Below are positions 11,987 to 22,215 of a stretch of DNA of 64,000 nt, one piece after another; the first letter of the stretch is position 1; every line of letters starts with the position of its first letter. This DNA comes from Molanna angustata (taxonomy: Eukaryota; Arthropoda; Insecta; Trichoptera; Molannidae). The DNA lies in the NCBI GenBank assembly GCA_963576475.1, contig OY754981.1:32092132-32156131 (forward strand), written 5' to 3'. A program made the translations under genes and the position numbers. The notes beneath the pieces are model-generated. The model was not told the origin of the DNA, searched no databases, and saw only the letters and a list, made by a program, of their open reading frames with translations.

Positions 11987-12006
11987 TCATCATCATCATC
12001 ATCATC
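11987..12006. repeat. (CAT)n microsatellite
   Basis: Six to seven CAT/ATC units. A trinucleotide of the same type forms the tail of the LINE fragment at 26815-27159, so this may be another LINE tail. Confidence 0.6.
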
Positions 12007-12128
12007 GTCGTTGGGTATTCTTGACGGAGTGTCAGATGTGACACAACTCATACTGTCATGGCGCCTATACATTACGTGAATAACAAAGGACAGGTCCGTC
12101 TTTACGTATTTTTTAATATACAGTTTAT

Positions 12129-12654
12129 ATTTTTACTCCTCACTAACCCAAGGGGATATAGTGGGGAGTTATGATTTTGCAATTTTTAATGTTAACTATT
12201 TTATTGCAGATTATCAACTATCATGCTGAGATTGTATTCTGAAAGTTTTATCACAATGTATATGTGTGTGTGTGTGCTATGTTCTGTGTGCTATGTACGG
12301 CGTGTTTATTTTACTTTATCGATTATAGACTGAAGTACTAATTCGATTCTTTACAAATTTTATTAATTTGTATATCTGATACCTTCTCACTTAGACCCCA
12401 TTAGATTATGAAGGATATCTGAATAATGCTTCTCATTTTTTTAAACTATCGAATATTTCAAAGTGACGCCAAGCTCAGGAATATAAAAATTTGAATTTTT
12501 TTTCAAATTGCCAAAAAGTTACATCACTTTCATAAAATTGAGTTGAACAATTATCAAGTTTGCATAATAACATATTTAAATAAAAACTCATTTCATGAAC
12601 ACTTTATAGAATGACTTGTTAGTGAGAAGTTTAGCGCTGGCCACAACCCACTCG
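12129..12654 (+). mobile_element. Repeat Y, copy b (about 526 bp)
   Basis: Nearly colinear with copy a at 3094-3626. It begins TTTTTACTCCTCACTAACCC and shares GGGGATATAGTGGGGAGTTA. The interior has ATTATCAACT, GAAAGTTT.ATCACAATGTAT and ACGGCGTGTTTATTT. The end is TTAGCGCTGGCCACAACCCA followed by CTCG. Its 5' motif ACTCCTCACTAAC has an inverse GTTAGTGAGAAGT at 12618-12630, differing at one base. This copy-specific match between the two sub-terminal motifs argues for a real element boundary. No protein is encoded. Confidence 0.65.
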
Positions 12655-12680
12655 TTTTTTTCAATCAGTTAGTGTGTATG

Positions 12681-12868
12681 TCAATAATACTTGTGACTTT
12701 ATCTCAATAATACTTGTGACTTTATGTCAATAATTCTTGTAAATTTATGTCAATAATACCTACTTGTGACTTTATATCAATAATACTTGTAACTTTATGT
12801 CAATAATACTTGTAACTTTATGTCAAAAATATTTGTGAATTTTCGTCAGAAATACTTGTGGAAACTGT
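12681..12868. repeat. 23-bp minisatellite, about eight units
   Basis: The unit TCAATAATACTTGTGACTTT plus ATG recurs at 12681, 12704, 12727 and 12750. After a 4-bp insertion it continues at 12777 and 12800. It starts about 25 bp after the end of Y copy b and runs into CTTGTGGAAACTGTCTTGGC, a phrase that also occurs inverted at 28572-28598. Confidence 0.8.
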
Positions 12869-12942
12869 CTTGGCATGTTTTTGTAAAGATTAAGGTATAC
12901 ATAGTTGAAGTTGTATGTTTTCCATTGCATGAAGAACCCTCA

Positions 12943-13099
12943 GCAACCGCATCAAAAATGAGACGATCAGGTCTACATGCGATGTCGAAGACATAACAAG
13001 ATGGGGACGTTGCAGAATCATCAAAATTGTTACGAAAGAAATACCCAACCACAGAAGCTTACCCGGAAGACCTGCGAAGAGATGGAAGGACATTTAGAC
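12943..13099 (+). mobile_element. LINE RT C-terminal remnant
   Basis: The translation gives NRIKNETIRSTCDVEDI and, further on, GRPAKRWKDI. These are the hallmark words of the C-terminal region of many LINE ORFs (RIRNExIRxxxxVxDI, then the GRPxxRWxDD box). The intervening LKWxWAGHV segment has decayed. Confidence 0.55.
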
Positions 13100-13109
13100 C
13101 TCACCTCAT

Positions 13110-13670
13110 CCTCCCATGATAGTGCACCCTCACAAATAGGTCAAATGATCTAATACTCATTGGTGGAGATTCTTGCGTGACTCATATGTATAATATAATA
13201 CTTTATTTGAATTAAAATTAATTTATTTGAATTAATTTGAAACTAAATTGGTTTATAATATATTTATGATATTGATTTATTGTTATATTATGTGTTTATA
13301 TATGACTGTATGTATGTTTGGTTTTAAATTAAGTAAAAAAAAAAACAAAATACAAAAGACAATTCACCTCTGACAAAACCTATATTATGTTCGCAAGTCT
13401 AGTACGTGTCTGCTACCAAAAAGAGCTCATTTCTATTCTAAAAACCTAACAATCTAATTTGGATCGCCTGGCCCTACCCAACTATGTACCTATAATACCG
13501 ATCTAATACTTGATTCGGTTTTCGTAACAATTGGCAATGATAGTTACAATTTTTTTTAGTTAGTAGTTTTTTGAATTTATAATCACTATCGATTGATAAT
13601 TTTGCAATCAGGAACTGTTGATTTTACTTGATACAAAACTTTTTATGTTGTTTTTGTGTTTTTATGTTGT
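13110..13670. other. No gene recognised
   Basis: AT-rich spacer, including a TTTATTTGAATT-rich stretch at 13200-13300. No element could be assigned. Confidence 0.45.
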
Positions 13671-13673
13671 TTT

Positions 13674-13982
13674 GGGGGGGGACTGCTGCCAACGAACCTA
13701 TTTTTCAATTTGATATACCTACCATCATTATTTCTTAACAAATCGTTTTGATAAAAATAATGTAGATAGTTCTGTATAAATTGTTGTAGAAAAATAATGG
13801 CATTCCCCGATTTTCAGCGTTTATCTTATATTTTTTATAAAATATAAGGCGTAGTTCAACACATTTTTTTTTAATTAAAGAAGACAAAAATATCTAGAAA
13901 AAATATGATGTGACGTTGTATCAATGCTTCAGGTTTAGTAAATAAACCTAAAAAAACGTTTATTTTGAATGAAATAGGCTCA
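13674..13982 (+). mobile_element. Left part of a long-inverted-repeat element (relative of 62296-62992)
   Basis: It starts GGGGGGGACTGCTGCCAACG and runs parallel to the left half of the 62.3-kb element for about 300 bp. Shared blocks include TTTTTCAATTTGATATACC, CCCCGATTTTCA.CGTTTATC, ATATAAGGCGTAGTTCAACA and TGCTTCAGGTTTAGTAAATA. The right half is missing and the sequence diverges after AATGAAATAGGCTC. Confidence 0.75.
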
Positions 13983-14451
13983 AAACAGAAAGAAGTAAAA
14001 AACCTTAGAAGCCTTCATTCAGCTGAGGAGGATCGCTAATAAAGGATAGTAAAAATGATTCCATTATTGATATTTGACTTCAGATACACCCGTCAGTTGA
14101 GGTTATAAATACTGAAGATAATTCATTACCCAGACACTTTAATATTTAGGTAATGAAATAATGTTAGTAGGGATGGATACATACCTCAGTCTAATATTTA
14201 CCTAACGACTTAAATGTTTTCTGTACGTATTATCATGCATATTCATACACCACCCTGTCTCGTTCTCCATTGGCAGGCAGCTAGTTAGGGAAGAACTTCA
14301 TTTACATGGACCAACATAACTTGATTAGTTTCAGAATATTAAATCTACACTACCAATCTATCTTTGTATGAAGCAATGTATAGAACTTCTCATTTAATAC
14401 AGTGTTATACATCAGAATACTTAGATAAAGTATACTTAAGTACCTAAAACA
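13983..14451. other. No gene recognised
   Basis: Unassigned AT-rich sequence with no clear repeat relationship inside the window. Confidence 0.45.
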
Positions 14452-14532
14452 AATTCTCTAGTTTGCAAATGTGGTAAAAAGAGACAGATTTGGACCACAT
14501 CTTCTTTTTTGTCCTCTCGACTCTTAATCCTT
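14452..14532 (+). mobile_element. Fragment of the RNase-H-LINE C-terminus, third copy
   Basis: TTTGCAAATGTGG, then AGACAGATTTGGACCACATC, then TGTCCTCTCGACTCTTAATC matches the minus strand of 880-985 over about 80 bp. It keeps the Cys/His knuckle codons but has no open frame around it. Confidence 0.6.
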
Positions 14533-14700
14533 ATATTATTTTAACTGCATATACGCAAACATTGGATTTTTTCCTGTCGGGAGTCAAATGATATTTTTTT
14601 TACAAACTTTTTAACATCTCAATAGAGACTAAGTTGGAATATTATAGAAGAACCAAGAACTCAAGGCACCTACAGGGCTTACGACCTGTCATCGGCAACA
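14525..14700 (-). repeat. Dispersed repeat X, 3' part
   Basis: On the minus strand, GATGACAGGTCGTAAGCCCT, TTGGTTCTTCTATAATATTC, AATATCATTTGACTCCCG.CAGG and TATATGCA.TTAAAATAAT match the plus strand of 33043-33210 closely. The next LINE's poly(A) abuts it directly. Confidence 0.65.
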
Positions 14701-14708
14701 CCGTCACC

Positions 14709-14724
14709 TTTTTTTTTTTTTTTT
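14709..14724 (-). repeat. Poly(A) tail of the 14.8-16.6 kb LINE
   Basis: A run of 16 T on the plus strand lies about 70 bp beyond the stop codon of the minus-strand LINE frame, and so is its 3' poly(A). Confidence 0.75.
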
Positions 14725-14791
14725 AACATGTCTACGTAGGGGACGCCAGCTATTAGGATTTGGGTCCATTTTACTCTTCCGAAGAAGCGCA

Positions 14792-16635
14792 CTACGTAGC
14801 GTTGGGAGGGGTTTGCAATGTAGAAAAGAGTTTATTAATTCGGATTTTAAAAAGACCCGGGTTGTACGAAGATGGAAACACAGAATTCGGAAGATCGTTC
14901 CACAGTCGGGCTGCTGTGTTAATAAAGGAGTTCGAGAAGCGACTTGTTCGTATATGTTGAAGGTCCACTGTGAATGGATGCTGCGATTGAGTGAAGCGAG
15001 TGACTCTGTTGCGAGTGGGTGGAGGAGGGACCAAAGATGCAAGTTCTTCTGAGCAATTCCCGTGGTAGTATCTATAGAATAAACTTAAAATACCGACTCT
15101 GCGTCTGTGTTCTAGTGATTGCAATCCATCAGTCAGTGATGGACGTATAGCACGCCTTTGGACAGCGTCGAGGGTATTCAGTAGGTATTGGGGGGCGCCA
15201 CTCCAGAGGTGACTGCCATATTCAATAATTGGGCGTATTTGCGCTTTGTAGAGTATACAGATCTGGGTCTTAGTAAAATATCTGCGCGCTCTATATAGTA
15301 CGCTTAATTTTTTGGAGGCGAGTTTCACCTTAGCTTCGATGGAGCCCTTGTAGTGTAATTGGTTCGTTATAGATACTCCAAGCAGGTCGATAGAGCTGCT
15401 GTTAGGTAGGGTGCTTCCGTTGAAAGACACTTGCAATTCATTGGGGTTTCTCTTCGCAGAAATTAGACAGGCTTGGGTTTTTGAGATGTTAAATGAAACA
15501 AGATTACTTTCACCCCAGGTATTGATTGAGTGGAGGTAGCTATTTATTTTTTGATGAAGGTCTTTCCGGGCTTCTGATATTTCACTCTGTTTAGGAGGTT
15601 TGTCAAAAGAGAAATTGTCATGGACTGTGCTGTCATCAGCGTAACAGTGGATGGGGGCGCGTAAGAGCAAGTCATTTATATGTAGGAGGAATAGGGTTGG
15701 AGATAGAATGGACCCTTGAGGGACTCCCGCATTAATGGAATGGGGAGAAGAAGAGCAACCGTCCACTACAGTTATGACTTCGCGATCTTTTAAAAAATTC
15801 GCAATCCAAGTACACAGAGACTGGGGTAGTCCATAAGAAGGGAGTTTCATTAAGAGACCTCGGTACCAAACCCGGTCGAAAGCTTTAGAGATGTCAAGGG
15901 CGACAGTTTGAGCTTCTCCAAAGCGTTCCATAACTCGACCCCAAACGGATGTCACATACGCGAGTAGATCGCCACAAGATCGATTTCCACGAAATCCATA
16001 TTGGCGGTCGCTTAAAATTTTGTTTGCTTCGAGGTATGTGATCAACTTGGTGTTTAGTACCCTTTCCATTATTTTGGAGAGTACAGAAGTAATAGCGATG
16101 GGTCTGTAGTTAGATGGGTTGGAGCGATCACCTTTTTTGGGAATTGGGTGGATGACCGCTTTTTTCCAGTCACATGGGACAATACCAGTTTTGAACGAGA
16201 GTTTGAAGAGTTTAGTGAGAACTGGGGCTAGTTCGGCGGAGCATTCTTTTAACACAAGAACGGGAATTCCATCAGGTCCATTAGCTTTGTTAACATCCAA
16301 CCCTCGGATGGCGAGTAAAACCTCAGAGAAGTTAATCCTTACTTATTTCATTTTAAAACCACAATGTGGAACTGGTTGAGGAGTTTTTCCTCCGTCGTCA
16401 AGGGTTGAGTTATCTGCAAATAATTTACCGAGAAGATTAGCTTTGTCGGTGGCAGAGTTAGCAATGGATCCGTCATGGTTCGTTAAAGGTGGATATGAAG
16501 ATGTGCAAAAGTTCTGACCTATGGAGGTTGACAATGACCAGAATCTTCGGCTACCGTTAGGGCATGAGGAGAGTTTTTGACTTATATGTTGGTCATGGAG
16601 TTTTTTAGCCTGATTAATGGTTTTTTTATTTTTTA
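14792..16635 (-). pseudogene. LINE reverse transcriptase, nearly intact but frameshifted (Jockey/CR1-type)
   Basis: From 16300 down to 14792 a 502-codon frame is open. Residues 1-13 read MDVNKANGPDGIP. LDISKAFDRVW (motif A) is at 135-145, GVPQGSILSPTLF (motif B) at 192-204 and CYADD (motif C) at 219-223. The C-terminal blocks are IEYGSHLWSGAP and ARLWNDLPNSVF. Upstream, 16343-16534 encodes the preceding 60 residues in another frame, so a single frameshift lies near 16300-16345. The coding trace continues to about 16635 (INQAKKLHDQHIS, NGSRRFWS). The endonuclease is missing, so the copy is 5'-truncated and inactive. It is a different family from the LINE at 8-9.8 kb. Confidence 0.88.
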
Positions 16636-16699
16636 CAATCCTTTGTCATCTTATTTAAGTATAAAGACTGTTGCTTTCATTGTTTACAAATAAACTACA

Positions 16700-17137
16700 T
16701 ACATACATACCATCACGCCATGTCCCTTGAGGGGTAGGCAGAGAGAACCGAACGCCACATTTTCCTATCCTGGCACGCATCCCTCGCTTCGTCCACATTC
16801 ATGCATCGTCTCATACATGCTCGTCTATTGCTCACACTTCTAACATTTCCGTCTTTCAAAATTTCGTTCACATGGTCGTGCCATCCCTTTCTTGGGCGTC
16901 CCCGTCCTCTCAATCCATTCCTTTCCGCTCTGTATATTTTCTTCGTCAGGCGCTCCTCATTCATTCTCCCCATGTGACCAAACCATCTCAATGTGTTCAC
17001 TTTCATTCTAGTAATGACATCTTTCTTCATCTTACATTCTTTCCTTATGTCTTCATTTCTTACCCGGTCATACATCCTTCCTTCTTAACGATCTCATTTC
17101 AACTGCATTTATTCTACTTTCATGCGTCTTCTGCCAT
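16700..17137 (-). pseudogene. C-terminal tail of a third LINE family, with (TATG)n tail
   Basis: A 120-codon open frame (16713-17075) reads from a traceable upstream SRINAVEMRSLRRM through NTLRWFGHMGRMNEERLTKK, then GRGRPRKGWHDHVNEIL, NRRACMRRCMNVDEARDAC and RKMWRSVLSAYPSRDMA before TGA. The LRWFGHxxRM and GRGRPRKxW boxes are characteristic of the C-terminus of RT-encoding LINE ORFs. After the stop comes TGGTATGTATGTATG, a tetranucleotide tail. This copy is the key to many shorter fragments in the window that keep only its last codons. Confidence 0.85.
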
Positions 17138-17237
17138 GTCCAAATAAACTAATTTCTCAATAGATGGCGTTACAAAAAAGGTTTCATCGTTACTTCATGG
17201 ACGGCAATAGTAATAATGTCCCATTTTCAGGTGATCT
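17138..17237. other. Short spacer
   Basis: No recognisable element. Confidence 0.4.
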
Positions 17238-17345
17238 ATTACTCATAATTCAAATATATAGAACTTTCAAAAATTCCATTGATAAGAGAAGTCAATAAAG
17301 AGGCATATTTGGTGAACGTTGAGCAAACGCATAAAGTGATCACAT
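17238..17345 (+). repeat. Repeat X 5' part, left arm of an inverted pair
   Basis: AAATATATAGAACTTTCAAA, GGTGAACGTTGAGCAA and CGCATAAAGTGATCAC match 32940-33040. The same block recurs in opposite orientation at 17661-17763, forming an inverted pair around a SINE and a LINE tail. Confidence 0.7.
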
Positions 17346-17389
17346 AAAAATAGTATGTTTTTCTTTTTTTTTTCTTTTTTAAAAAAAAA

Positions 17390-17551
17390 TGAATATGTCC
17401 TTGTTAAACAAGTACATATACATCTTCCTACGTTCCCTAAAATAAGCAAGTAAATGCTTGTGCTTAGGTGAACGAAATCGGTCGAGGCAGGATTCGAACT
17501 CGCGACCACTGGATTACTAGCCCAGCGCGCTAACCGCTCTGCCACCGACCC
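17390..17551 (-). mobile_element. tRNA-derived SINE, copy 2 (most complete)
   Basis: On the minus strand the head begins GGTCGGTGGCAGAGCGGTTA (box A), has an anticodon-like arm CTGGG-CTAGTAA-TCCAG, and box B GCGAGTTCGAATCC, then CCTCGACCG. The first and last head bases (GGTCG and CGACC) can pair like an acceptor stem. The body continues through GATTTCGTTCACC and TTTTAGGGAACGTAGGAAGA, ending AAGGACATATTCATTTTTTT. The pseudo-anticodon position reads AGT, so a threonine-type tRNA ancestor is possible but unproven. Confidence 0.85.
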
Positions 17552-17584
17552 ATCTAGTGTTTTTTGTAAAAGTCGCAATACTTA

Positions 17585-17660
17585 CATACATACATTCCAT
17601 CACGCCATGTCCCTCACGGAGTAGGCAGAGAGAACCGAACGCCACCTACTTATATCTTGA
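17585..17660 (-). mobile_element. Ultra-short LINE 3' end
   Basis: The minus strand matches the last codons of the 16.7-kb LINE (GGCGTTCGGTTCTCTCTGCC, then GGGACATGGCGTGATGG) plus its (TATG)n tail. About 75 bp are retained. Confidence 0.75.
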
Positions 17661-17763
17661 CATCACTTTATGCGCTTGCGCAACGTTCACCAATTATGAC
17701 TTCTTATTGAGTTCCCTTATCAATGCAATTTTGAAAGTTCTATATATTTCAATAATGAATAAC
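17661..17763 (-). repeat. Repeat X 5' part, right arm of an inverted pair
   Basis: It is the inverse of 17238-17345: ATCACTTTATGCGCTTGCGC, AACGTTCACCAATTATG and GAAAGTTCTATATATTT. The outer flanks ACTCATAATT and AATAATGAATAA also pair, so the arms are about 100 bp. Confidence 0.7.
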
Positions 17764-18188
17764 GAATCATCTGAAAATAATGATTCTTATCATTTTTTGA
17801 GTTTCTCGCAAAATATAAGAATCCTCCACCCATGAACATTCTGGCCTTGCTTCGAAGCGGTAAAAAGAGTTAATTTAATAATTAAATATTGAAATATACT
17901 ATTGTTATTTAATAATTACAATTTACAATTAAATATTTGATTTTTAGTTACAATTTAATATCAAATTCGCCAAAAGAAACGACGTCAAGATTTGATTTAT
18001 TACCTTTAATGTGTGTTTATTCCCATTATTTTTTTTCATTTATTTTATTTCTTTATTTAAACCAAATAATGCATGTCCGTACTGTGGGTCTATTAATTAT
18101 AAGTGGGTCTATTAATTATAGAGAAGATATTTTTTTTTAATCGATCCATTAATATAAACTTTATTTTGAAACATCCTGTATATTATCT
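17764..18188. other. No gene recognised
   Basis: AT-rich. A 19-bp direct duplication GGGTCTATTAATTATA/GTGGGTCTATTAATTATA lies at about 18086-18120. Confidence 0.45.
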
Positions 18189-18450
18189 TCATTCGTTCTT
18201 CGCATCCACAAACACTATACGCTTACTACACCATAGTAAGCGTTCATTTTTTCTTCTTGAAATGTTGACAATCTCTAAATGCATTTTTATGAAGTACATT
18301 TCTATTAGATTCTTTAACAAATATAAGATTCCCAGAGGACAAAAGTTTTCACAATACGCCATACACACAAAAACATGCGATGTCACGAAACTCGTATTAT
18401 GTATTTTCTACATGATACCTGTTGAGAAATTTCAAGTAAAATTGCATTAC
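18189..18450 (-). mobile_element. Diverged fragment of repeat Y interior
   Basis: On the minus strand, TTTCTCAACAGGTATCATGT, then GAGTTTCGTGACATCGCATG and TTTGTGTGTATGGCGTA parallel the plus strand of 38182-38250. Both ends are missing. A small perfect hairpin (CTTACTACACCATAGTAAG) lies at 18221-18239. Confidence 0.6.
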
Positions 18451-18485
18451 TAGCAAGATGAGCATGTATGAGACAGTGTATCAAT

Positions 18486-18560
18486 GTTGATGAGGCGATG
18501 TATGTGTCAAGATAGAAGAATGCGGTGTTCGGTTCTCACTGCCTACCCCTTGAGGAAGAT
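18486..18560 (+). mobile_element. Ultra-short LINE 3' end
   Basis: Plus-strand reading matches the VDEA...RKMWRSVLSAYP codons of the 16.7-kb LINE (GTTGATGAGGCGATGTATGT, then GGTGTTCGGTTCTCACTGCC). It then runs into GTGGAGAGTAAAAAA, the inverse of the repeat Y 5' motif. Confidence 0.65.
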
Positions 18561-18564
18561 AGAA

Positions 18565-19003
18565 GTGGAGAGTAAAAAAATACATTTTTTTTTCTTTAAA
18601 TTTTCACAATCTTTGAATGCATCTTTGATGAGTGTATTTTTGTTGTATCAAAATATGAAATAGTATAAAAATACCTCGATTTTCTAAACCGTGAGAACAT
18701 TTTGAAAGTTTGGACAGATGAAATCATAGAGAAGAAATTAACGGATATCTATGGAAAACTAATCAGTTCTTAATATGAAGTCGATCGGTCTTATAGTTTG
18801 GGCTGTAGAAAGGACACAAAATGGATAATTCCATACGCCGTACACCGTACGATATACGCCGTACGCCATACATACAAACACATCACGACGAAACTCAGTG
18901 TGCACTCTCTACATGATACCCGTTAAGAAATTGATGTAAAAAAATACGCTTTAAAATTGTGAAATCATGACTCTCCACTATTCCATAGTGTGGAGAGTAA
19001 AAA
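18565..19003 (-). mobile_element. Repeat Y, copy d (5' part, with one satellite monomer-like unit)
   Basis: On the minus strand it starts at 19003 with TTTTACTCTCCACACTATGG, then GGAGAGTCATGATTTC, as in copy c at 38111. It carries the GTACGCCG-type short repeats (18829-18870) and GGACACAAAA/CCCAAACTATAAG. It then has a single partial match to the 313-bp monomer (AAGAACTGATTAGTTTTCC, TTCTCTATGATTTCATCTG). This appears to be the unexpanded counterpart of the 18-kb array. Confidence 0.7.
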
Positions 19004-19269
19004 TTCTGTAATCAAACAAACATTTCATATATGGTTTTTTGGGTAAAAAAATAGAGAAATGAACTAGAAATTGAATCTATATTTTATTTTTATGAATTAA
19101 TAATTATTTAATCATTATAATTACTTTTATCATTTTAGTGCCCTTGGAGTGATCTTATATCAGTAAACGGTGCTTTATAAATTCTAATTATTATTAACAT
19201 TTTATGATGTAAAAAAATAAATTTTACTTTGTGTGGCGGATATATTTATTTTTCTGTTTTTAATTAAAA
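19004..19269. other. No gene recognised
   Basis: AT-rich spacer before a SINE body. Confidence 0.4.
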
Positions 19270-19372
19270 TAATGAATGTGTCCTTGTGACAAGTACATAT
19301 ATATTACACAACCCTATACATTCCCTAAACTAAGCATAAATTCTTGTGCTATAGGTGAACGAAATTGGTCAA
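19270..19372 (-). mobile_element. tRNA-derived SINE, copy 3, body only
   Basis: Read on the minus strand it starts at GACCAATTTCGTTCACC and runs to AAGGACACATTCATT. The tRNA-like head is absent: the copy begins right at the head-body junction, as expected for 5' truncation during reverse transcription. Confidence 0.7.
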
Positions 19373-19419
19373 ATTGATCTGGCAAAACATTCCATGGTTT
19401 CCACACTTATAATTTATCA

Positions 19420-19620
19420 TCTCACACTCATATCGTCTGGACCACAGAGTAACAACTCCCTAAAGGAGTTGGACAGAGTCAACAAAGCGACTTACCATGA
19501 CTGATGCTTTGGTGTGAGTGGTCCAATCAAGTGGAATGCACTGCCTCCATATGTCCGCAGAGCTCAAAGCAAGAACAGTTTCACTAAAGGACTGTAACAG
19601 GTTTATTTCGTATCTTGAAT
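19420..19620 (+). mobile_element. LINE ORF C-terminal remnant (WNALPP type)
   Basis: The translation gives GPIKWNALPPYVRRAQSKNS followed by FTKGL. This is the common closing motif of CR1/Jockey-type ORFs (LWNSLPxxIRxAxSxxSFKxxL). Upstream, ATCGTCTGGACCACAGAGTA and CTCCCTAAAGGAGTT recur in diverged form at 25484-25540. Confidence 0.6.
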
Positions 19621-19671
19621 CATTAAACGGCGCTACATTAAATCCCGTACTAGAGCAATTTAGGGGGCCCT

Positions 19672-19855
19672 ATACCAACTAAAGAGGCGATGGAGGACCA
19701 CTAAAAAGGTGGAGAGATGACATTGTCCAGCATGCAGGTCGTGGATGGAAACAGACAGCTCAATACAGAACCAAATGGAAAAGTCAAGAAGAGGCCTTTA
19801 TCCAGCAGTGGTTGAACATGGCTAAGAATAAGAAAAAGAAAAGCTTTTAGAGTAT
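19672..19855 (+). mobile_element. LINE RT C-terminal remnant (AGRGWKQ type)
   Basis: The translation gives LKRWRDDIVQHAGRGWKQTA, then RTKWKSQEEAFIQQWL. This matches the C-terminus of a widespread arthropod LINE ORF family (RWxDDI..AGRxW...AQ.R..W...EEAYIQQW). It ends in a purine-rich AAGAAAAAGAAAAG tail. Confidence 0.65.
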
Positions 19856-20420
19856 TCAATGCACCTATAAGATTTCCTCCCAGTTAGCACAAAAAATACA
19901 GATATTTCCAATTCCAAACATTCATTAGAATTTCTATAAATTGCTATCCTCTCAACGATAAAATAATAAAACCAACCATGTAATAAATATAAATTTTGTT
20001 AACAACAGTAAAGCTGGATATTGTTATATTTATTGCTTAATTAAAGGCAGTAAAAAACCTCAAAGCTCTTCGGGGAAACAATTATATACTATTTGCATAA
20101 CGCCAACATTTAAATAAAACTTTCAAATTCCTCTCCGAAATCCAATCCTAAATGTTTCTGGAATTCAAAACTATATTTTACCCATCCTCGGATAGAAACA
20201 GCGGTCGACAAACTTGGTTGTCAATTCACTGAAAAAAAAATTGTGACCACCGAACTGGCTACCTGCGGCTACCCAAACCTTTGTTATCAGTAACAAAAGT
20301 TAATCCATTTATGACTGTACTGTTTGGTTGAGCGCACAAAATATTAAGTAGCACAAAACGAATTGTTTTGTAGTCACTATGGTTCGGTTAATTTTAACAT
20401 AACCTTTTTTTCAGTTTATT
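19856..20420. other. No gene recognised
   Basis: AT-rich unassigned sequence. Confidence 0.4.
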
Positions 20421-20424
20421 GCCT

Positions 20425-20650
20425 CCCCATCTCATCAGTTCGTGTGTGCCCACTTCGGGACATAGGTCACCCTCTCATACTCCACTGGAGTTCAATAAAT
20501 TTGTAAGATGTCATCCATCCATCTATTAGGTGGCAGTCCTTGTGGCCTCTTGTTGCCTCTCAGACTCCAATCCAACACTCTTTTCGTCAATATATTGTCT
20601 TTCATGTTATGTGTCCTGCCCATCTCCATCTTTGCATCGCTATTCATAAT
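20425..20650 (-). mobile_element. LINE RT C-terminal remnant
   Basis: The minus-strand translation includes MGRTHNMKDNILTKRVLDWS, then LRGNKRPQGLPPNRWMDDIL. This is recognisable as the WAGHxxRxxDxxLTKR...GxKRPxGRPPxRWxDDI region of LINE ORFs, with substitutions and a stop after QIY. Confidence 0.65.
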
Positions 20651-21003
20651 TTTAAATAATTTGGTCTGAATGCGTATCGTTCATCTTATTACAATCGTCG
20701 AAATTTCTTTTCGAGTCATCGAAGATGGTGGTAGAAGTTGAAAAAATGAAACTGAAAAAACTCTAACGACAGCCGGGACATAAATGGTAAATAGTTATTA
20801 TTCGGTGTTGGCGTTCTAGGTTCGATTCCCAGTAGATGATAAATTACATTAATTTCTGTTACGTTGAAAGAAATTCCCAATTAAGCAATAAACTCTTCGC
20901 TTGTAGAGGTAGCAAGGATGATTTAAATAAACACACATAGGTACGTATTATTACAGATTACTTTGTATAGAAATGAAGAATTTATGATTGTCATTATATA
21001 TGA
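20651..21003. other. No gene recognised
   Basis: AT-rich unassigned sequence. Confidence 0.4.
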
Positions 21004-21512
21004 CACAAACGAGTGAGTTGTGGGCAACACTAAATTTTAGGAAATGTACACTTTTTTATATTCTTTTATTTTTTTTATGTGTGAAACTTTCTTAAACCCA
21101 CTTTACAGAAGAGACGTACAATGAAAGACATGATGTTTCTGTATAACATATTGAATAATCGCGTTGATACTCCTAATTTATTAGGAAATATTAACCTTAG
21201 ATTCCCTGCGCGATTAACAAGGACTAAGGAGTGACATTTTTTCAATATTCCTGTTGTTCGAACAAACTATACCGGGAATGTTTTTGTCTATAGAGAATGT
21301 TAGCAGATTGATGCAAAGTTTTGAGGTCTTGGCATGTTTAGCTGTTGATGCTTTCTCAACTTTTTACTTTCTTTTCCTTATTTTCCCATTCCTATCCAAT
21401 ATTCTGTCTTTAACATCCCGGCCTGTATGCATCTATTTATTTGAAAATTAAAGGTTGAAAATTCATAAATGCACTGTCATATATCCCATTCCCAATAGTG
21501 GAGAGTAAAACA
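21004..21512 (-). mobile_element. Possible repeat Y copy with a LINE fragment between its ends
   Basis: At 21004-21035 the plus strand reads ACGAGTGAGTTGTGGGCAAC, the inverse of the Y 3' tail. At 21493-21512 AGTGGAGAGTAAAAC is the inverse of the Y 5' motif. The two ends are oriented as one minus-strand copy. Most of the interior is a plus-strand LINE remnant, so this may be a nested insertion or two unrelated fragments. Confidence 0.4.
21112..21450 (+). mobile_element. LINE ORF C-terminal remnant (LYNILNN type)
   Basis: The translation gives MKDMMFLYNILNNRVDTPNL, then LGNINLRFPARLTRTK. A frame break follows, then FNIPVVRTNY and VSRLMQSFEVL. This is the C-terminal region of a LINE ORF of the type found after the RT thumb in several insect families. 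The break near 21230 makes it a pseudogene. Confidence 0.6.
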
Positions 21513-22035
21513 AAAACATAGATACTTGTCAATAGAAACACCTACAATATGACACAGGTTACATTCTCAGAGGCATAATATTGTCTATAGTATAATTTAA
21601 ATAAACTTAATAGGTAATTAGGTAAACTGTGGGTTTATTAAATAAAACTTGATCTACATAATATTTTGTGAAAGAGCCACCTTTAAATACCCACATGTGG
21701 CTCACGAACCGCGTTTTGCCGAACAATGCGATAGACGAAGCTGGTTAAATTTAATTTCCTTTGGGATAATGCCTAAACATACATCAGTATTTATATATAG
21801 CTCACATATATTATCAGAGATTGGAGTAGGTAGGTAACTATTAACTATGTAGTTAACGTTTCACCTGAAGGTTTTAAAGTTTGTGTTAATTAGTAAAACC
21901 AATATTCGATTGTTGGACTTTGTCTAAATATCTATATGAATGGATCACTGTAACAATATTTTTCTTATTTTTCTATTCAACAATATTTTTACATTAAAGC
22001 AATATAAAACAAAATAACAAGGTTGATAATCTCTC
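21513..22035. other. No gene recognised
   Basis: AT-rich. The phrase ACCCACATGTGGCTCACGAA and its surroundings are not assigned to any repeat in the window. Confidence 0.4.
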
Positions 22036-22039
22036 TTCT

Positions 22040-22215
22040 TCTTCCTCTTTTTTTAGATCTATGATCTGTTTTTACATTTCTTTGATGGTCTCCCCGGTGG
22101 TCGACGTCCCTCTGGTATTTCGCACATTACAATCTTTGGCAGCCTTTCTGGATTCATCCTTTTAACATGATCTCTCCAGTATCGTTTTCTTTGACTGCTC
22201 CACCTTATCTCTCGA
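22040..22215 (-). mobile_element. LINE RT C-terminal remnant
   Basis: The minus-strand translation includes RYWRDHVKRMNPERLPKIVM, then PEGRRPPGRPSKKCK. This is the W.GHV.RM..ERLPK and GRRPxGRPxKxW region of LINE ORFs. Confidence 0.6.
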
